From: CAZNPL01 sp964574815
Lineage (GTDB): Bacteria > Planctomycetota > Phycisphaerae > UBA1845
DNA: 64,000 bases
Assembly (NCBI GenBank): GCA_964574815.1
Contig: CAZNPL010000013.1
Location: 76,046 to 140,045 of the forward strand
Reading direction: 5' to 3'
The translations under genes were made by a program, and so were the position numbers. Below, piece after piece: positions 28,779 to 38,748 of the stretch; within the stretch, counting starts at the first letter, position 1, and the number at the start of each line of letters is the position of its first letter. The notes under the pieces are model-generated. The model ran no database searches. It was not told the origin of the DNA and worked only from the letters and a program-made list of their open reading frames with translations.

Positions 28779-31114
28779 GCCCCGCTCCCTGAACTTCGTC
28801 GCCTGCGACGCAGCTTGACCAGTGCGTACACGCCCAGACCGGCCGCTGCGACCACCGTGATCTCGCCCAGCGTATCCAGCGCCCGGAAGTCGACCAGAAT
28901 GACGTTGACGACGTTACGCCCGTATGCCTCGGGTTGGGACATCCTCGTCAGTTCCTCACTCACGGTGGCCGGCAACTGCACGGTCGCGGTTCTGAGCACC
29001 AGCCCGGTCATCACAGCGCCCGCGGCAATCCCGATCGCCGCATCCCACATGCGGGTGAATCCCGCTCTCAGCTTCGCGAAACCGGGCAGGCGGTAGAAAA
29101 TCAGCACCAGCAGAATCACGGTCAGCGCTTCCACCATGATCTGTGTGATCGCCAGGTCAGGAGCGCTGTACACGGAAAAGAGAACCGCGATCAGCAGGCC
29201 CGTTATCCCGATCAGAGCGATGGCGGACAGGCGCGATCTCGACAGAATCGCCGCAATCGCACCGACCAATGTCAGCACCACCAGCAGCAACTCATGCCAA
29301 CGCACTTCATCCGAAAGTAGAGCACTCTGCGGAAAAGATCGAATCAAGGGATAAACACAGGTCGCGATCAGCACCAGCAGGATCACGCGAACATACTGGT
29401 GCAGGCTGCCGGTCTGAGTCAGACCGGTGATCCAACCGGCAAATGCCAGCAGCCCACTCAACGTCAACTCATAGGCCCGCGCCGGGCCCCGCCTGCCGAG
29501 CTTGGCGACGACCATCACACTGTGTTCGAGCCATTCCCGCAGACCCAGGAACAGAGCAAAACCCGCCGCCAGAGTGACGGCGCTGATACCCAACGCCGTC
29601 AACGCGACGGGACTCAGCCCATGCCAGAGCTTGAGCTCCATCACGATCTCGCGCCCCCCGATCGCCGTGGCCATCGCCGAACCCAGCGCGGCATCGAATG
29701 TGCCCGGAATGAGCCCGACGAACAGGCCCGCAACGGCAAGGATCAGCGGGCCGATCAGCATCGAAAAAGGCGCCTCGTGAGCCGCCTGGGCCGCCGAGGG
29801 CTTGCGGCCGAAGAACGGCCACACCGCAACAACCAGCGCAAGCGCGATGAGGAAGATGTTGGCCAGGCTGGCCACGATAATGAGGATGATCCCCACGTAC
29901 TGAAGGTCCAGCTTGGCCTTCAATAGAAGCTCCTTGCCGATGAAACCGAACAGCGGCGGAGCCCCTGCCATGCTCAACGCCGCCAGCATCCCGGAGACGG
30001 CAGTGATCGGCATGGCCCGAAACAACCCACTCAGTTGGCGAATGTCGCGCGTGCCGGTCGCGTGCTCCATGCTGCCGGCGATCATAAACAAGGCCGCCTT
30101 GTAGCAGGCGTGAGCGACGAGGTAGACCACCATGGCCTTAATCGCCAGTTCGGTTCCAACGCCGATCAGCATCGTCAGAGTTCCCAGCACGCTGATCGTC
30201 GTGTACGCCAGGATCCGTTTGAGGTCGGTTTGACCGGCGGCCATTGCCGCGGCCGCCAGCATCGTCACCGCCCCCGTCGCCGTCAGAAGCACGTGCCACA
30301 ACATGCTCTCGCCGAACGTCGGACTCAACCGCGCAAGCAGATAAACGCCGGCTTTCACCATCGTCGCCGAGTGAAGATACGCGGAGACCGGCGTCGGCGC
30401 GGTCATCGCGTTCGGCAGCCAGAAGTGCAGCGGCACCTGGGCCGACTTCGAGAACGCCCCGACGATGATCAGAACCAGCGCCGGTGCAAACAGCGCATGC
30501 TGGGTGACGCCGGTGCCCGCCAGCGCCGAGATGCGCGACGCCTCTGCCGGCGCCACCCCGCTCTGGTTCGCTGCAACACTCAGCAGAACGAAGCCGGCCA
30601 GCAGCGCCAGACCGCCGGCGGCCGTCACGAGCAACGCCTGTCGCGCCGAGTCGCGCCCCTCCTGCTTCTCATGCTTGAAGCCGATCAGAAGATACGATGC
30701 GATGCCCGTCAGCTCCCAGAAGACAAAGAGCACGAACAAGTCATCACTGAAAACGAGTCCCAGCATGGAACCAAGGAAAAGCAGCAGCAGACCGCAGAGA
30801 CGCCCCAGTCGCGGGTCACCACGCATGTACCCGTTCGCGTAAAGCAACACCAGAGCGCCGATGCCGCTGATCAGAAGTGCAAACGTCGCGGACAACCCGT
30901 CAAGCCGAAAGGCCAGGGAGATTCCGAAATCGGGAATCCAGGGCAGAGATTCAGTCACTGCGAAGCCCGGATCCAGTGGCAGCCGAAACGCGACGGCGAC
31001 CGCCAGACCGATCGGCACCAGTGCCAAAAAGGCTGCCACGTGCCCTCGCATGATGCGGTGTAACCACGGGCTGGCCACTGCTGCCGCGAACGGAATGACA
31101 ATCAACCACAGCAC
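28775..31114 (-). CDS. mrpA: Mrp Na+/H+ antiporter subunit A
   Basis: The 779-residue protein is the large MrpA subunit, about normal length. The N-terminal two-thirds resembles NuoL: DLFVLFVFWELTGIASYLLIGF with the key Glu, then FSKSAQVPLHFWLPNAMTAP with the conserved Lys, and HSATMVKAGVYLL. The C-terminal third carries the MrpA-specific helices, with APDLAITQIMVEALTVILLV. The GTG start at 31114 has GGAG 9 nt ahead. It heads a seven-gene operon in the order A-B-C-D-E-F-G, in which five of the six junctions overlap or lie within 2 bases. Confidence 0.94.
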   Translation of the reverse strand: MLWLIVIPFAAAVASPWLHRIMRGHVAAFLALVPIGLAVAVAFRLPLDPGFAVTESLPWIPDFGISLAFRLDGLSATFALLISGIGALVLLYANGYMRGDPRLGRLCGLLLLFLGSMLGLVFSDDLFVLFVFWELTGIASYLLIGFKHEKQEGRDSARQALLVTAAGGLALLAGFVLLSVAANQSGVAPAEASRISALAGTGVTQHALFAPALVLIIVGAFSKSAQVPLHFWLPNAMTAPTPVSAYLHSATMVKAGVYLLARLSPTFGESMLWHVLLTATGAVTMLAAAAMAAGQTDLKRILAYTTISVLGTLTMLIGVGTELAIKAMVVYLVAHACYKAALFMIAGSMEHATGTRDIRQLSGLFRAMPITAVSGMLAALSMAGAPPLFGFIGKELLLKAKLDLQYVGIILIIVASLANIFLIALALVVAVWPFFGRKPSAAQAAHEAPFSMLIGPLILAVAGLFVGLIPGTFDAALGSAMATAIGGREIVMELKLWHGLSPVALTALGISAVTLAAGFALFLGLREWLEHSVMVVAKLGRRGPARAYELTLSGLLAFAGWITGLTQTGSLHQYVRVILLVLIATCVYPLIRSFPQSALLSDEVRWHELLLVVLTLVGAIAAILSRSRLSAIALIGITGLLIAVLFSVYSAPDLAITQIMVEALTVILLVLIFYRLPGFAKLRAGFTRMWDAAIGIAAGAVMTGLVLRTATVQLPATVSEELTRMSQPEAYGRNVVNVILVDFRALDTLGEITVVAAAGLGVYALVKLRRRRRSSGSGA

Positions 31115-31571
31115 CGCGTCACCGCTCCATGTGACCCACCTTCGCGATTCAACACACGAACTCCCCGCGCCGCGAGGCGACTGAACACCAACCGCGCCGC
31201 TGATCTTTTAACCCGCCGCAAGTCAAGCGACAAGCAAAGGACGCCCAGCGGCCAAGCAGCCCCGGAAGCACTCCAGCCGGTTGGCTGTCGCGAATGCCCG
31301 TTCAGACGCTAAGGCGGAATGTGCGCTACGTGACTCGCTGGGAGGTCCCGCGTCTCCCCCATGGAAAAAGCCGCCGCCCGTGAGTTCCGGGCACGCGGCT
31401 TGGTGGCCCATCTCTCGCGAAACGAGAGGCGGGGTCACGATGGGTCGATCCAATACCCAGGGCAGGGAAACCGGCGCCGTGGGGTAACACAGCGTCGCGA
31501 ACCGAAAGCTGAAGACTGACGGCTGAAGGCTGACGGCTATTCAATCCGTCAACTGCGACGATATCCGCCGC
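31115..31571. other. Intergenic region with repeats between S2P and mrpA
   Basis: No gene is seen. It contains a CTCTCG/CGAGAG hairpin at 31412-31428 within a GC-rich palindromic unit (31401-31432), and a small tandem array of GCTGACGGCT-like units near 31507-31540. Both relate to the repeats at 59105-59277 and 63900-63966. An mrp promoter may lie here. Confidence 0.55.
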
Positions 31572-32726
31572 TCACTGAGCGTACCCAGCCCGCCGCACAT
31601 GCCAGGCTTTCGGCGTTCGCTGCGGTCCGCCGTCCACCGTATCGTTCGCAGAACGCCGCAACACCGACTGAATGGCAACGTACTGATCGAGCGCTTCCAG
31701 GGTCACCGCGCCAACCAAACGACCGTACGACACGACGGGGACGATTGACGCGCCCGCCTCCTGCAGTCGGGCGAGCGCCGCATCCGTTGTCGTCTCCAGG
31801 TCGATCTCCTGAATGTCCCGTCGCATCGCCTCGGCGACCTCAGCCGCAGGCCCGTGCCGGTGCAGGCCGGCGATCAGCTCGCGAGCGCTCAGCGTACCGA
31901 CCGGTTGACCGCGGTCCACAACGAGTGCCGCCTGACACGGACTGGTTCCGAGCACGTCCGCGGCCTGCGCGAGCGAGTCCTCGGGATCGAGCACGGGCAC
32001 GGCACGCGTCAGGGCCCGTCGCAGCGGCACGCCGCTCAAAGCCGCCTTGATGGTTGCGTACCGCGCCTCCTGGGCGGCGCCGATCCAAACGAACACGCCG
32101 ATCAGCAGCAGGAACGGGTTGGTGAAAAGCCCCAGTACCACAAATCCGACCGCGATCATCTGCCCCACCCCGGCGGCGATGCGCGTCGCCCGGGCGTACT
32201 CGAGACGAAGCGCCAGCAAAGCCCGGACACAACGACCGCCGTCCATCGGAAACGCCGGGATCATGTTGAACACGATCAGGATCACGTTGACGACCAGCAA
32301 CCGCTCGACGAAAGGACCTGCTGCAACCCCCAGTTGGCCCATCGGAACAAGTTGGTTCGTCAACACCAGCCAGGCGTAAAGAGCAATCGCGATCGCGACG
32401 TTCACCGCGGGGCCGGCAATCGCTACCCAAAGCTCCTGGAGCGGCTTGTCCGGCATGCGCTCCAGCCGCGCAACGCCGCCGATCGGCAACAGCGTGATGT
32501 CCCACGTCCCGATGCCGAAGCGGCGCGCCGCCAGCGCGTGCCCCAGTTCGTGCAGCAGCACGCAACCGAAGATCGCGCTGACGAACGCCAGACCGCCGAC
32601 CGCCGCTTGCAGCGACTGCCCCGTTGCCCAGTGCGTGAACAGGATGAACGCAATCAGCAGCGCAAAGGTGGCATGGATGTTCACATCGATGCCCGCGATT
32701 CTACCCAGCCGGTATGACCACTTCAT
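31572..32726 (-). CDS. Site-2 intramembrane metalloprotease with two CBS domains
   Basis: The 384-residue protein is an M50-family S2P-like protease. The zinc motif HELGH is at 59-63 in a membrane helix and the third-ligand motif FPMDGG is at 159-164. About six membrane helices precede a cytoplasmic pair of CBS domains at about 235-350 (RALTRAVPVLDPEDSLAQA and DIQEIDLETTTDAALARL). CBS domains bind adenosyl compounds or sense ions, so cleavage may respond to energy or ionic state. It lies 49 bases downstream of a carbonic anhydrase gene on the same strand. Its substrate is unknown; regulated cleavage of an anti-sigma factor is only one possibility. Confidence 0.9.
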   Translation of the reverse strand: MKWSYRLGRIAGIDVNIHATFALLIAFILFTHWATGQSLQAAVGGLAFVSAIFGCVLLHELGHALAARRFGIGTWDITLLPIGGVARLERMPDKPLQELWVAIAGPAVNVAIAIALYAWLVLTNQLVPMGQLGVAAGPFVERLLVVNVILIVFNMIPAFPMDGGRCVRALLALRLEYARATRIAAGVGQMIAVGFVVLGLFTNPFLLLIGVFVWIGAAQEARYATIKAALSGVPLRRALTRAVPVLDPEDSLAQAADVLGTSPCQAALVVDRGQPVGTLSARELIAGLHRHGPAAEVAEAMRRDIQEIDLETTTDAALARLQEAGASIVPVVSYGRLVGAVTLEALDQYVAIQSVLRRSANDTVDGGPQRTPKAWHVRRAGYAQ

Positions 32727-32775
32727 GATTCAACCCTCTCCTCCGCAGCGTCTTGTCTCAGCACCAAGAGGCTGT

Positions 32776-33510
32776 TCACTCCAGAAAATTCACGCGGCCG
32801 GTTTGCAGATCGTAGATTCCCCCCACGATTTTCAGCCGGCCCGCCTCGACCAATTCGCGCAGAACCGCACTGCGATCGACAAGAGCCTGCACGTTCAGGT
32901 CGACGTTGGCACGCGTCACGGCCTCGACAAATGCCTTGTTGCCGGCGTTCCGCGGACCGTTTACGTCCCGCACGGCGTAAAGTGCCGGCGCCAGGTTGCT
33001 CAGCGTGTGCGTGAGATTCCCGATTTTGACCCCGTCGCAGGCGCCCTTGACCGCCCCGCAACTGGTATGCCCCAGCACCAGAATGACTTTGGCACCGGCG
33101 ACCCTGGTCGCGAATTCGAAGCTGCCGAGCATGTCCGTATCCACGTAATTGCCGGCCACGCGGCCGACGAACAGGTCGCCGATCCCCATGTCGAAAACGA
33201 TCTCGGGCGGCACGCGAGAATCCAGACAACCCATCACGGCCGCCATCGGATACTGCCCGGCGGCGGTTTGACGCACCTGCGAGCGCAGGTCGCGTTCGAG
33301 CATTCGCCCCGATACGAAACGCTCGTTGCCTGCCTTCAAGGCTTCAATCACTTCGTCGGGCGTAAGCGCCGCCTGCGTAGCCTGCGACTGCGTCGTCGCC
33401 CCGACAGAGGCCGGCTGTGCGAGACCCCCGCACGCCGCCGTCGCCAGAACGATCGCTGCGAATCCCAATCGACGTTGAACCGCCGTCTTGATGTTGTTGA
33501 TCATACGCAT
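32776..33510 (-). CDS. Exported beta-class carbonic anhydrase
   Basis: The 244-residue protein hydrates CO2 to bicarbonate and a proton. The zinc ligands of the beta class are all present: Cys95 in MGCLDSRV with the Asp-Arg dyad, and His148 with Cys151 in LGHTSCGAVKGA. The N-terminus is an export signal with a possible lipobox (T-A-A-C at 24-27), so the enzyme probably works in the periplasm or on the outer face. GGAG lies 6 nt ahead of the third codon, so translation may start at ATG 33504. It lies between a ribosome-hibernation gene and the S2P gene. Confidence 0.92.
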   Translation of the reverse strand: MRMINNIKTAVQRRLGFAAIVLATAACGGLAQPASVGATTQSQATQAALTPDEVIEALKAGNERFVSGRMLERDLRSQVRQTAAGQYPMAAVMGCLDSRVPPEIVFDMGIGDLFVGRVAGNYVDTDMLGSFEFATRVAGAKVILVLGHTSCGAVKGACDGVKIGNLTHTLSNLAPALYAVRDVNGPRNAGNKAFVEAVTRANVDLNVQALVDRSAVLRELVEAGRLKIVGGIYDLQTGRVNFLE

Positions 33511-33549
33511 CTCCGTGATTTCCCTCGCACAAGCCAGCCGACCCGGGAC

Positions 33550-33900
33550 TTACGCGGCGGACAAACGAGATCCCGAAAGACGCCTTCGCTTGCGTGGCTC
33601 CCGCCTAAACGATAATTCGTCGCGGACGCGCCGGCGGATGCGTTCCGCAGCCCGAGCGATCGCCGGCTCCAACTCGACGTCGCGAACGTCGACCACCAGG
33701 ACGCCCCGCCCGGCGAGCCGCACCTCGATGTGGCACCGCTTGTCAAAACCGCCGCGGGGTCCGTTCAGATCTTCGAGGCGGACCATCACCCTCCGAACGC
33801 GATGACCGAACCGCCCCAGCGAATAGAGCAGACGCCGCTCGATGTAATTCCGCCGCGACGCATCGACTCGCTCGTTCAAGCTTCGAATTTCAATCTGCAT
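33550..33900 (-). CDS. HPF/RaiA-type ribosome-associated protein
   Basis: The 116-residue protein reads MQIEIRSLNERVDASRRNYIE at its start (first strand and helix of the HPF/RaiA fold) and continues with RVRRVMVRLEDLNGPRGG and the strand RCHIEVRL. It then has a basic C-terminal tail (REPRKRRRLSGSR). Family members bind the 30S decoding site and protect idle ribosomes in stationary or stressed cells. GGGAG is 6 nt ahead of ATG 33900; the longer open frame to 34398 is rejected. It is the first gene of the carbonic anhydrase and S2P run. Confidence 0.85.
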   Translation of the reverse strand: MQIEIRSLNERVDASRRNYIERRLLYSLGRFGHRVRRVMVRLEDLNGPRGGFDKRCHIEVRLAGRGVLVVDVRDVELEPAIARAAERIRRRVRDELSFRREPRKRRRLSGSRLSAA

Positions 33901-34396
33901 GACTTGCTCCCTGTTTGCTCCTCGTTCCCGCAACACGTCTCTCCAAGAACAGCGTCCGTCGAAGCCGGGGACGCCGGAACCGACTCGCGGTTCTTGCCCG
34001 ACTCCGCGCCCTGGCATCATTCGACCGACAATGGTGCGTCCGGGCGATCCTCCGCCGTCACGCCGGCGTGCCAGCCGCCGGGCCGGCCGGCCCACGCCCG
34101 ACACGCCCGCTTCACCTGAAGCATACCCGCGCGGTGCGTATAGAAAAATAGAAAGCACAGAGGAGAAACATAGGTTTATTGGATCGTTTCCAAAGCAGCC
34201 CGGTCGATGCCTCTTGCGCCCGTCCTCCGCCTCCGACTCCAAAGCGCCCGGCGCGTGCCTGGCTGGAAAAAGCGCGAACGGCTCCCGCCGGGCGGCCGGG
34301 GCGCTCGAATCGCTTGTCTTCAGCGGCCAGAGGGAATAAAAGACCAGCGGAATCGATGGACGAAAACCATAGTTGAAATCAATGGGCGCCGGCGTC
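33901..34396. other. Divergent regulatory region between raiA-like and nhaR
   Basis: This 496-base region lies between divergent genes and should hold their promoters and NhaR sites. A less GC-rich patch at about 34138-34185 contains TATAGAAAAATAG. No firm -35/-10 pair could be fixed, and no gene is supported. Confidence 0.4.
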
Positions 34397-35296
34397 ATGG
34401 ACTGGTTGAACTACCACCACCTGCTGTACTTCTGGACCGTGGCTCGCGAGGGAACCATCGCCGCCGCGTGCGAGCAGCTGCACGTGGCCCAGCCGACCAT
34501 CTCGGCCCAATTGCGCAAGCTCGAAACCGCCCTTGGACACAAACTCTTCAAACGCGCCGGACGCCACCTCGTCCTCACAGAGACCGGCCGCGTCGTGTAT
34601 CGCTACGCCGATGAGATCTTCTCGATCGGCCGCGACTTGATGGACACGCTCAAGGGGCGCCCGACCGGGACCCCGATGCGGTTGCAGGTCGGCATCGCTG
34701 ATGTTGTGCCGAAACTCATGACCCATCGCCTGCTGGCGCCGGCCTTCGACCTGGAGGACCGGATCCAGTTGATCTGCTACGAAGGGAAGCCCACCGAGTT
34801 ACTCACACGCCTTGCCATGCATGAATTGGATGTGGTGCTCTCCGATAGCCCCACCAGTTCCGAGATCGGCGTCCGAGCATTCAATCATCTGCTCGGCGAA
34901 TGCACCATATCGATCTTCGGGCGCGCCGAACAGGCGGCCAGACTCCGGCGCCGGTTTCCGCAATCGCTGGAAAACGCCCCGATGCTGTTGCCCACCTCCA
35001 ACACGATGATGCGGCGGGCCTTCGATCATTGGTTTGATGCCGAAGGGATCCGCCCAGTCGTAGCCGGCGAATTCGAGGACACCGCACTGCTGAAAGTGTT
35101 CGGCCAACATGGGGCAGGCCTCTTTCCAGGCCCGACGCCGATCGCCAAAGAGATACAAAAACAGTACGACGTCCGGCTGATCGGCGAGATTCCGGACGTG
35201 CGGGAACGATTCTACGCCATCTCGATGGAACGGCGCGTGAAGCATCCGGCTGTCGTGGCGATCACCGATCTCGCGCGCCGACGACTCTTCGAGTAG
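34397..35296 (+). CDS. nhaR: NhaR-type LysR-family transcription factor
   Basis: The 299-residue protein begins MDWLNYHHLLYFWTVAREG, the same opening as E. coli NhaR (NYNHLYYFW). The winged-helix DNA-binding helix is LHVAQPTISAQLRKLETALG, followed by a LysR substrate-binding domain with NhaR-like GLFPGPTPIAKEI. In E. coli NhaR activates the Na+/H+ antiporter gene nhaA in response to Na+. Here a full mrp Na+/H+ antiporter operon lies a few kilobases away, and raiA is divergent. ATG 34397 fits the family start; no ribosome site is obvious. Control of mrp is inference. Confidence 0.88.
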   Translation: MDWLNYHHLLYFWTVAREGTIAAACEQLHVAQPTISAQLRKLETALGHKLFKRAGRHLVLTETGRVVYRYADEIFSIGRDLMDTLKGRPTGTPMRLQVGIADVVPKLMTHRLLAPAFDLEDRIQLICYEGKPTELLTRLAMHELDVVLSDSPTSSEIGVRAFNHLLGECTISIFGRAEQAARLRRRFPQSLENAPMLLPTSNTMMRRAFDHWFDAEGIRPVVAGEFEDTALLKVFGQHGAGLFPGPTPIAKEIQKQYDVRLIGEIPDVRERFYAISMERRVKHPAVVAITDLARRRLFE

Positions 35297-35433
35297 ACCG
35301 CGCGTCACTCGCCTCCCTGTCGCTGCAGCACCCAAGCAGCACCCCGCCGCCGTTGACGCGACAAAATGCCCAACACTCCATGAAGCTGGGTGAAACCGTA
35401 CGCTGCGTATTCGCCGAGTCGACCCCCCGCAAC

Positions 35434-36426
35434 CTACTCCGACTTCTCCAGAAAGTAGATCATCACGTACCCTTCCGCGGTACGCTTGGGACCCGGTTGA
35501 TTCGCCATCCTGCGGGCCGTCGCCAGCAGTTGTCGAGAGCGGAAGAACTCATAAAAAATTGTTGCCGCGTCCACGGTGGGCGGGTGGGCTGGATTGGTCA
35601 GTGTGACGCTGTTGACATCGCCAACATCCATCTCCGTGGCCATGTCGTTCAGCCGCTCACACGACGTGCCGAAAACAAACTCGCGGAATGCCTCCACTTC
35701 ATCCTCGCTATGGTCCGCACGGACGAAGTAGTCCACGAACGTCGGGTCGGCACCGGCCTGGAACAACTCGAAAATCTCCTGTGTCCCCAAGAGCGTCCCC
35801 CCGGTCACGTTGATCCGCTGCCGCGCCTCCCAGGTCGCCTCGAGTAACGGGAAAAAATCGCGCACCCGATACGTCAGCCGTCGCTCCCAGATCTGAGCCA
35901 AAGCCTCGACGGCCTTTCGGCGCACCGAACGATCCAACTCGTTATCACTGGCGATCATCGACAGCAATTCCTCGACCAGCTTCGTATAAAGGCACACGCG
36001 CAACCACTTCGACGCCTCCTCACGCAGTTCATCGCAACGAGGATCGGGAACCACCTGCTCGCAGACGTGACGCAGCAGGCGATAAAAGTTGCTCTCGGCC
36101 ATCACCAGCGCCCGCCCCAGAAGCGCTCGCGTGGGAAGAAAGAACTCGAAATTCGCCGGGTTGCTCCGGCTGAGCGTGTCAATGAGCGTGTTCAGTCCGC
36201 GCTGCCGCTGACCGAGGGTCTGCTTGTCCATCGGCGACGGATACTGGGCCATCGTCTCCCCGAGCCATTCCAAAGTGGCCATCCGTTGCCGGATAATCGG
36301 CACAAGCGATGAGGCCTCGGGATGATCGGAGGCCAGCACTTCATCGTGAATGGTTTCGATCGTACGGCGCTCCTCGGGTGTGAAAGGGGTGTTCTCACCA
36401 TAACATATCAGCGCCTGATTGATCAT
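35434..36426 (-). CDS. All-helical protein of unknown function
   Basis: I do not recognise this 330-residue protein. It lacks a signal peptide and membrane helices, is mostly alpha-helical, and has features such as TPEERRTIETIHDEVLASDH near the start and VRRKAVEALAQIWERRL in the middle that could be HEAT-like repeat units. It is the last gene of a same-strand run (protease, DUF2007, this gene) with a 38-base gap to the DUF2007 gene. No catalytic motif is seen. Confidence 0.5.
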   Translation of the reverse strand: MINQALICYGENTPFTPEERRTIETIHDEVLASDHPEASSLVPIIRQRMATLEWLGETMAQYPSPMDKQTLGQRQRGLNTLIDTLSRSNPANFEFFLPTRALLGRALVMAESNFYRLLRHVCEQVVPDPRCDELREEASKWLRVCLYTKLVEELLSMIASDNELDRSVRRKAVEALAQIWERRLTYRVRDFFPLLEATWEARQRINVTGGTLLGTQEIFELFQAGADPTFVDYFVRADHSEDEVEAFREFVFGTSCERLNDMATEMDVGDVNSVTLTNPAHPPTVDAATIFYEFFRSRQLLATARRMANQPGPKRTAEGYVMIYFLEKSE

Positions 36427-36464
36427 TCACGACACCTTCGATTGCGGCGCCTCTGCGCGACCAT

Positions 36465-36719
36465 TCATGTTTCATCCGCCGAGTATCTCTCGTCGCCGCT
36501 CCCCTCTCTCTCCCGAAGGACCTCGCGGGCACGCTCCACATCGCCGCTACGCACCAGAACCTGCACGCCGCCCGGCGCCTCAGCGCGAAATCCGCTGGTC
36601 AACGCGCCCGTGGTCTGTGCCTCAATGCCGCGCGACTCCAGGGCGGCTACCACCACCGCCGCCTCCGCCTCGTTGGCGTACGACGCCAGGATCACCGGTT
36701 CATCAGAGCCGCTCGCCAT
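36465..36719 (-). CDS. DUF2007-like small signal protein
   Basis: The 84-residue protein matches DUF2007 (putative signal-transducing domain): ILASYANEAEAAVVVAALESRGIEA followed by VQVLVRSGDVERAREVL, a ferredoxin-like fold. ATG 36719 has GGAG about 6 nt upstream. It may be cotranscribed with the hypothetical gene that follows. Its function is not known. Confidence 0.75.
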   Translation of the reverse strand: MASGSDEPVILASYANEAEAAVVVAALESRGIEAQTTGALTSGFRAEAPGGVQVLVRSGDVERAREVLREREGSGDERYSADET

Positions 36720-36766
36720 GTTCCGCTCCCTCGTCACCGGCGGTCAACCCCCCGCCGTCTCAACCC

Positions 36767-38748
36767 TTAACCGCCGCAGCAGGGGTCGTCGCCCCCGATA
36801 ACGCCCAAGATCGCAAACAGATCGAACAGATTCAACACGCCGTCTCCGCCGCATGGCGCAACATCAGCCTCGACAAAGACGCACGTGCTGAAATCGCCCC
36901 CGATAGCATCCAGGATGCAGAACAGATCGAAGACTCCGATCGTGTCATCGTGGTTGACGTCGCCGTAAAGGTTGGGAAGCACTACGCATGTGCCGTCCTG
37001 GCACGAACCGTACGAGCACGGGTCGGGAATGGTCTCGGCGCATTCGCACTCGTCCGTGCATCCCGGGCATTCATCCGGAACGCCGTCTCCGTTGCAGTCC
37101 GCCGCGCCATTGGCGATGTCGCAAATGTCCTGGACTCCGTTGTTATTGCAGTCCTCGTCGGGCTCGCAGTCGTCCGGAATCCCGTTGCTGTTGCAGTCGC
37201 CGCTGAAACCGCTTGCAATGTCTTCCGAATCGTCAACGCCGTTGTTGTTGCAGTCCGCGAAGCTCGCGCCGGCCGCGTCGACCATGCCGTAACCCCGGAT
37301 GTACAGGGGGTCGAATGTCCCGTTGGCCACAAAATCGAGTGCGGATTCGAAAAGTCGAGTCCGCATCTGCTCAACCGTCCAATCCGGATGGGCCTGCACC
37401 AGACACGCCACGGCACCGGCCACCAGCGGCGTGGACAATGAGGTGCCGCTGGCCGTGCCGTATTCAAAGTCGTTACTGGACGAGACAGTCCAGGTGCCGA
37501 CACCGCGAGCCAGCACTTCCGGCTTGACACGACCGTCGGCGGTCGGTCCGTCGGAACTGAAGCCGGCGATCGAGCCGTCGCTGTAAGCCGCGCCGACGGT
37601 AATGACTTCGAACGCGTCGGCGGGCGCCCCGAGATGCGACGTCGTGGGGTCACTGTCGTGCCCGCTGTTGCTCGCGGCCGTGCAGCAGTGCAAGCCCCGT
37701 TGGCCGTCGCGGTGTTCACCGCGATCGTCGTCACCGCCGTCAAGCCGTCAAAGTCCGCCTGGGTATACCAGTCGCTGTAGCTCAGCGACGAGGTGGCCAC
37801 ATCGCCGCCGTTCATCTCGATAAACTCCAGCCCGGCGACGTAATAATCCTCCTCGACCGGCGTCTCGCCGGTGATATCCTCCGTCTTGCACAGAATGAAC
37901 GACGCATCATACGCGGCGCCGACCAGTTCATCGGGCTTGTAGGCCCCGAGGGTACCGAGGATCAACGTGCCGTGGCGATGCTGGGAAGAAGGATCACCCG
38001 GTTCGATCGAGGTCACCGGGTCGTCGTCGATGAAGTCGTATTCCGCGATAACCTCCACTTCATGACCCGGTTCGTTGAACGCGATGTGCGACCGCTGAAA
38101 CCCGGTGTCGAGTATGCCGATCCGAACACCCGCCCCGGTGAATCCCTGGTTGTGCAATTCAATGAGATTCATCTCGGCCAATTGGCCGGCGGCCTCACCG
38201 TAAAATGCCGAAGCACCCTCCGCCGACTGCGATGAGACCGTCGGTGGCGGCGCCGCCTCATCAACCGGGTCAATGCCGCGGCCGCGCCGAACGGGCTGGA
38301 TCTTCTCCACAAATGGCAGAGCGGCGATACGCTCAATCTGTTCCTGAGTCACCCACGCACTCACGCCATTCACCCACCGGCTGATCACGCGGACATCGGC
38401 CCCCGTAGCGCGCACGCCATCGACGTACCTGCCCGGCACCGGCACATCGGCCAGATCGAAAATACCCGGTCGGCTGCGCCGAAGCTGACGCCGCTCGATC
38501 GCTCGGCGGTCGTACGTACGGCGAAGTCCGTCGAGCGCACTCTGTAAGGCGGCAGGCGTTTCAATCCCCTTGTCCGGCCGGAACAGAACCCAGGCCTTGA
38601 TCGGTTGCCCCGGCCCATTCGCAGCCAGAAAGCGGTCCACTGATGGATGAACCACCGGCCGCACCGCCCCGGGCCGTTCGGTCTGAGCCATGAGCAGAGC
38701 CGTTGTTGTCGCAAGGACGATCACCGCAAGATATGTCACACAGCGCAT
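36767..38748 (-). pseudogene. Secreted subtilisin-like serine protease, split by a frameshift
   Basis: The gene encodes a signal peptide (MRCVTYLAVIVLATTTALL), a prodomain, and an S8 protease domain with Asp in GILDTGF and His in QHRHGT. The frame then shifts at a G4 run (plus-strand C4 at 37695-37698), and the active-site Ser in ASGTSLSTPLVAGA lies in another frame (36767-37693). Read across the shift, the domain is complete, so this is either a pseudogene or a base-calling error in a homopolymer. The C-terminus has DCNNNG-type repeats (for example DCNSNGIPDDCE) and ends with GVLNLFDLFAILGVIGG and DPCCGG. GGAG is 7 nt ahead of ATG 38748. Confidence 0.8.

Noticed and set aside
30035..31063. 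Plus-strand open frame of 342 codons
   Set aside because: It is antisense to mrpA and has a shadow-type composition.
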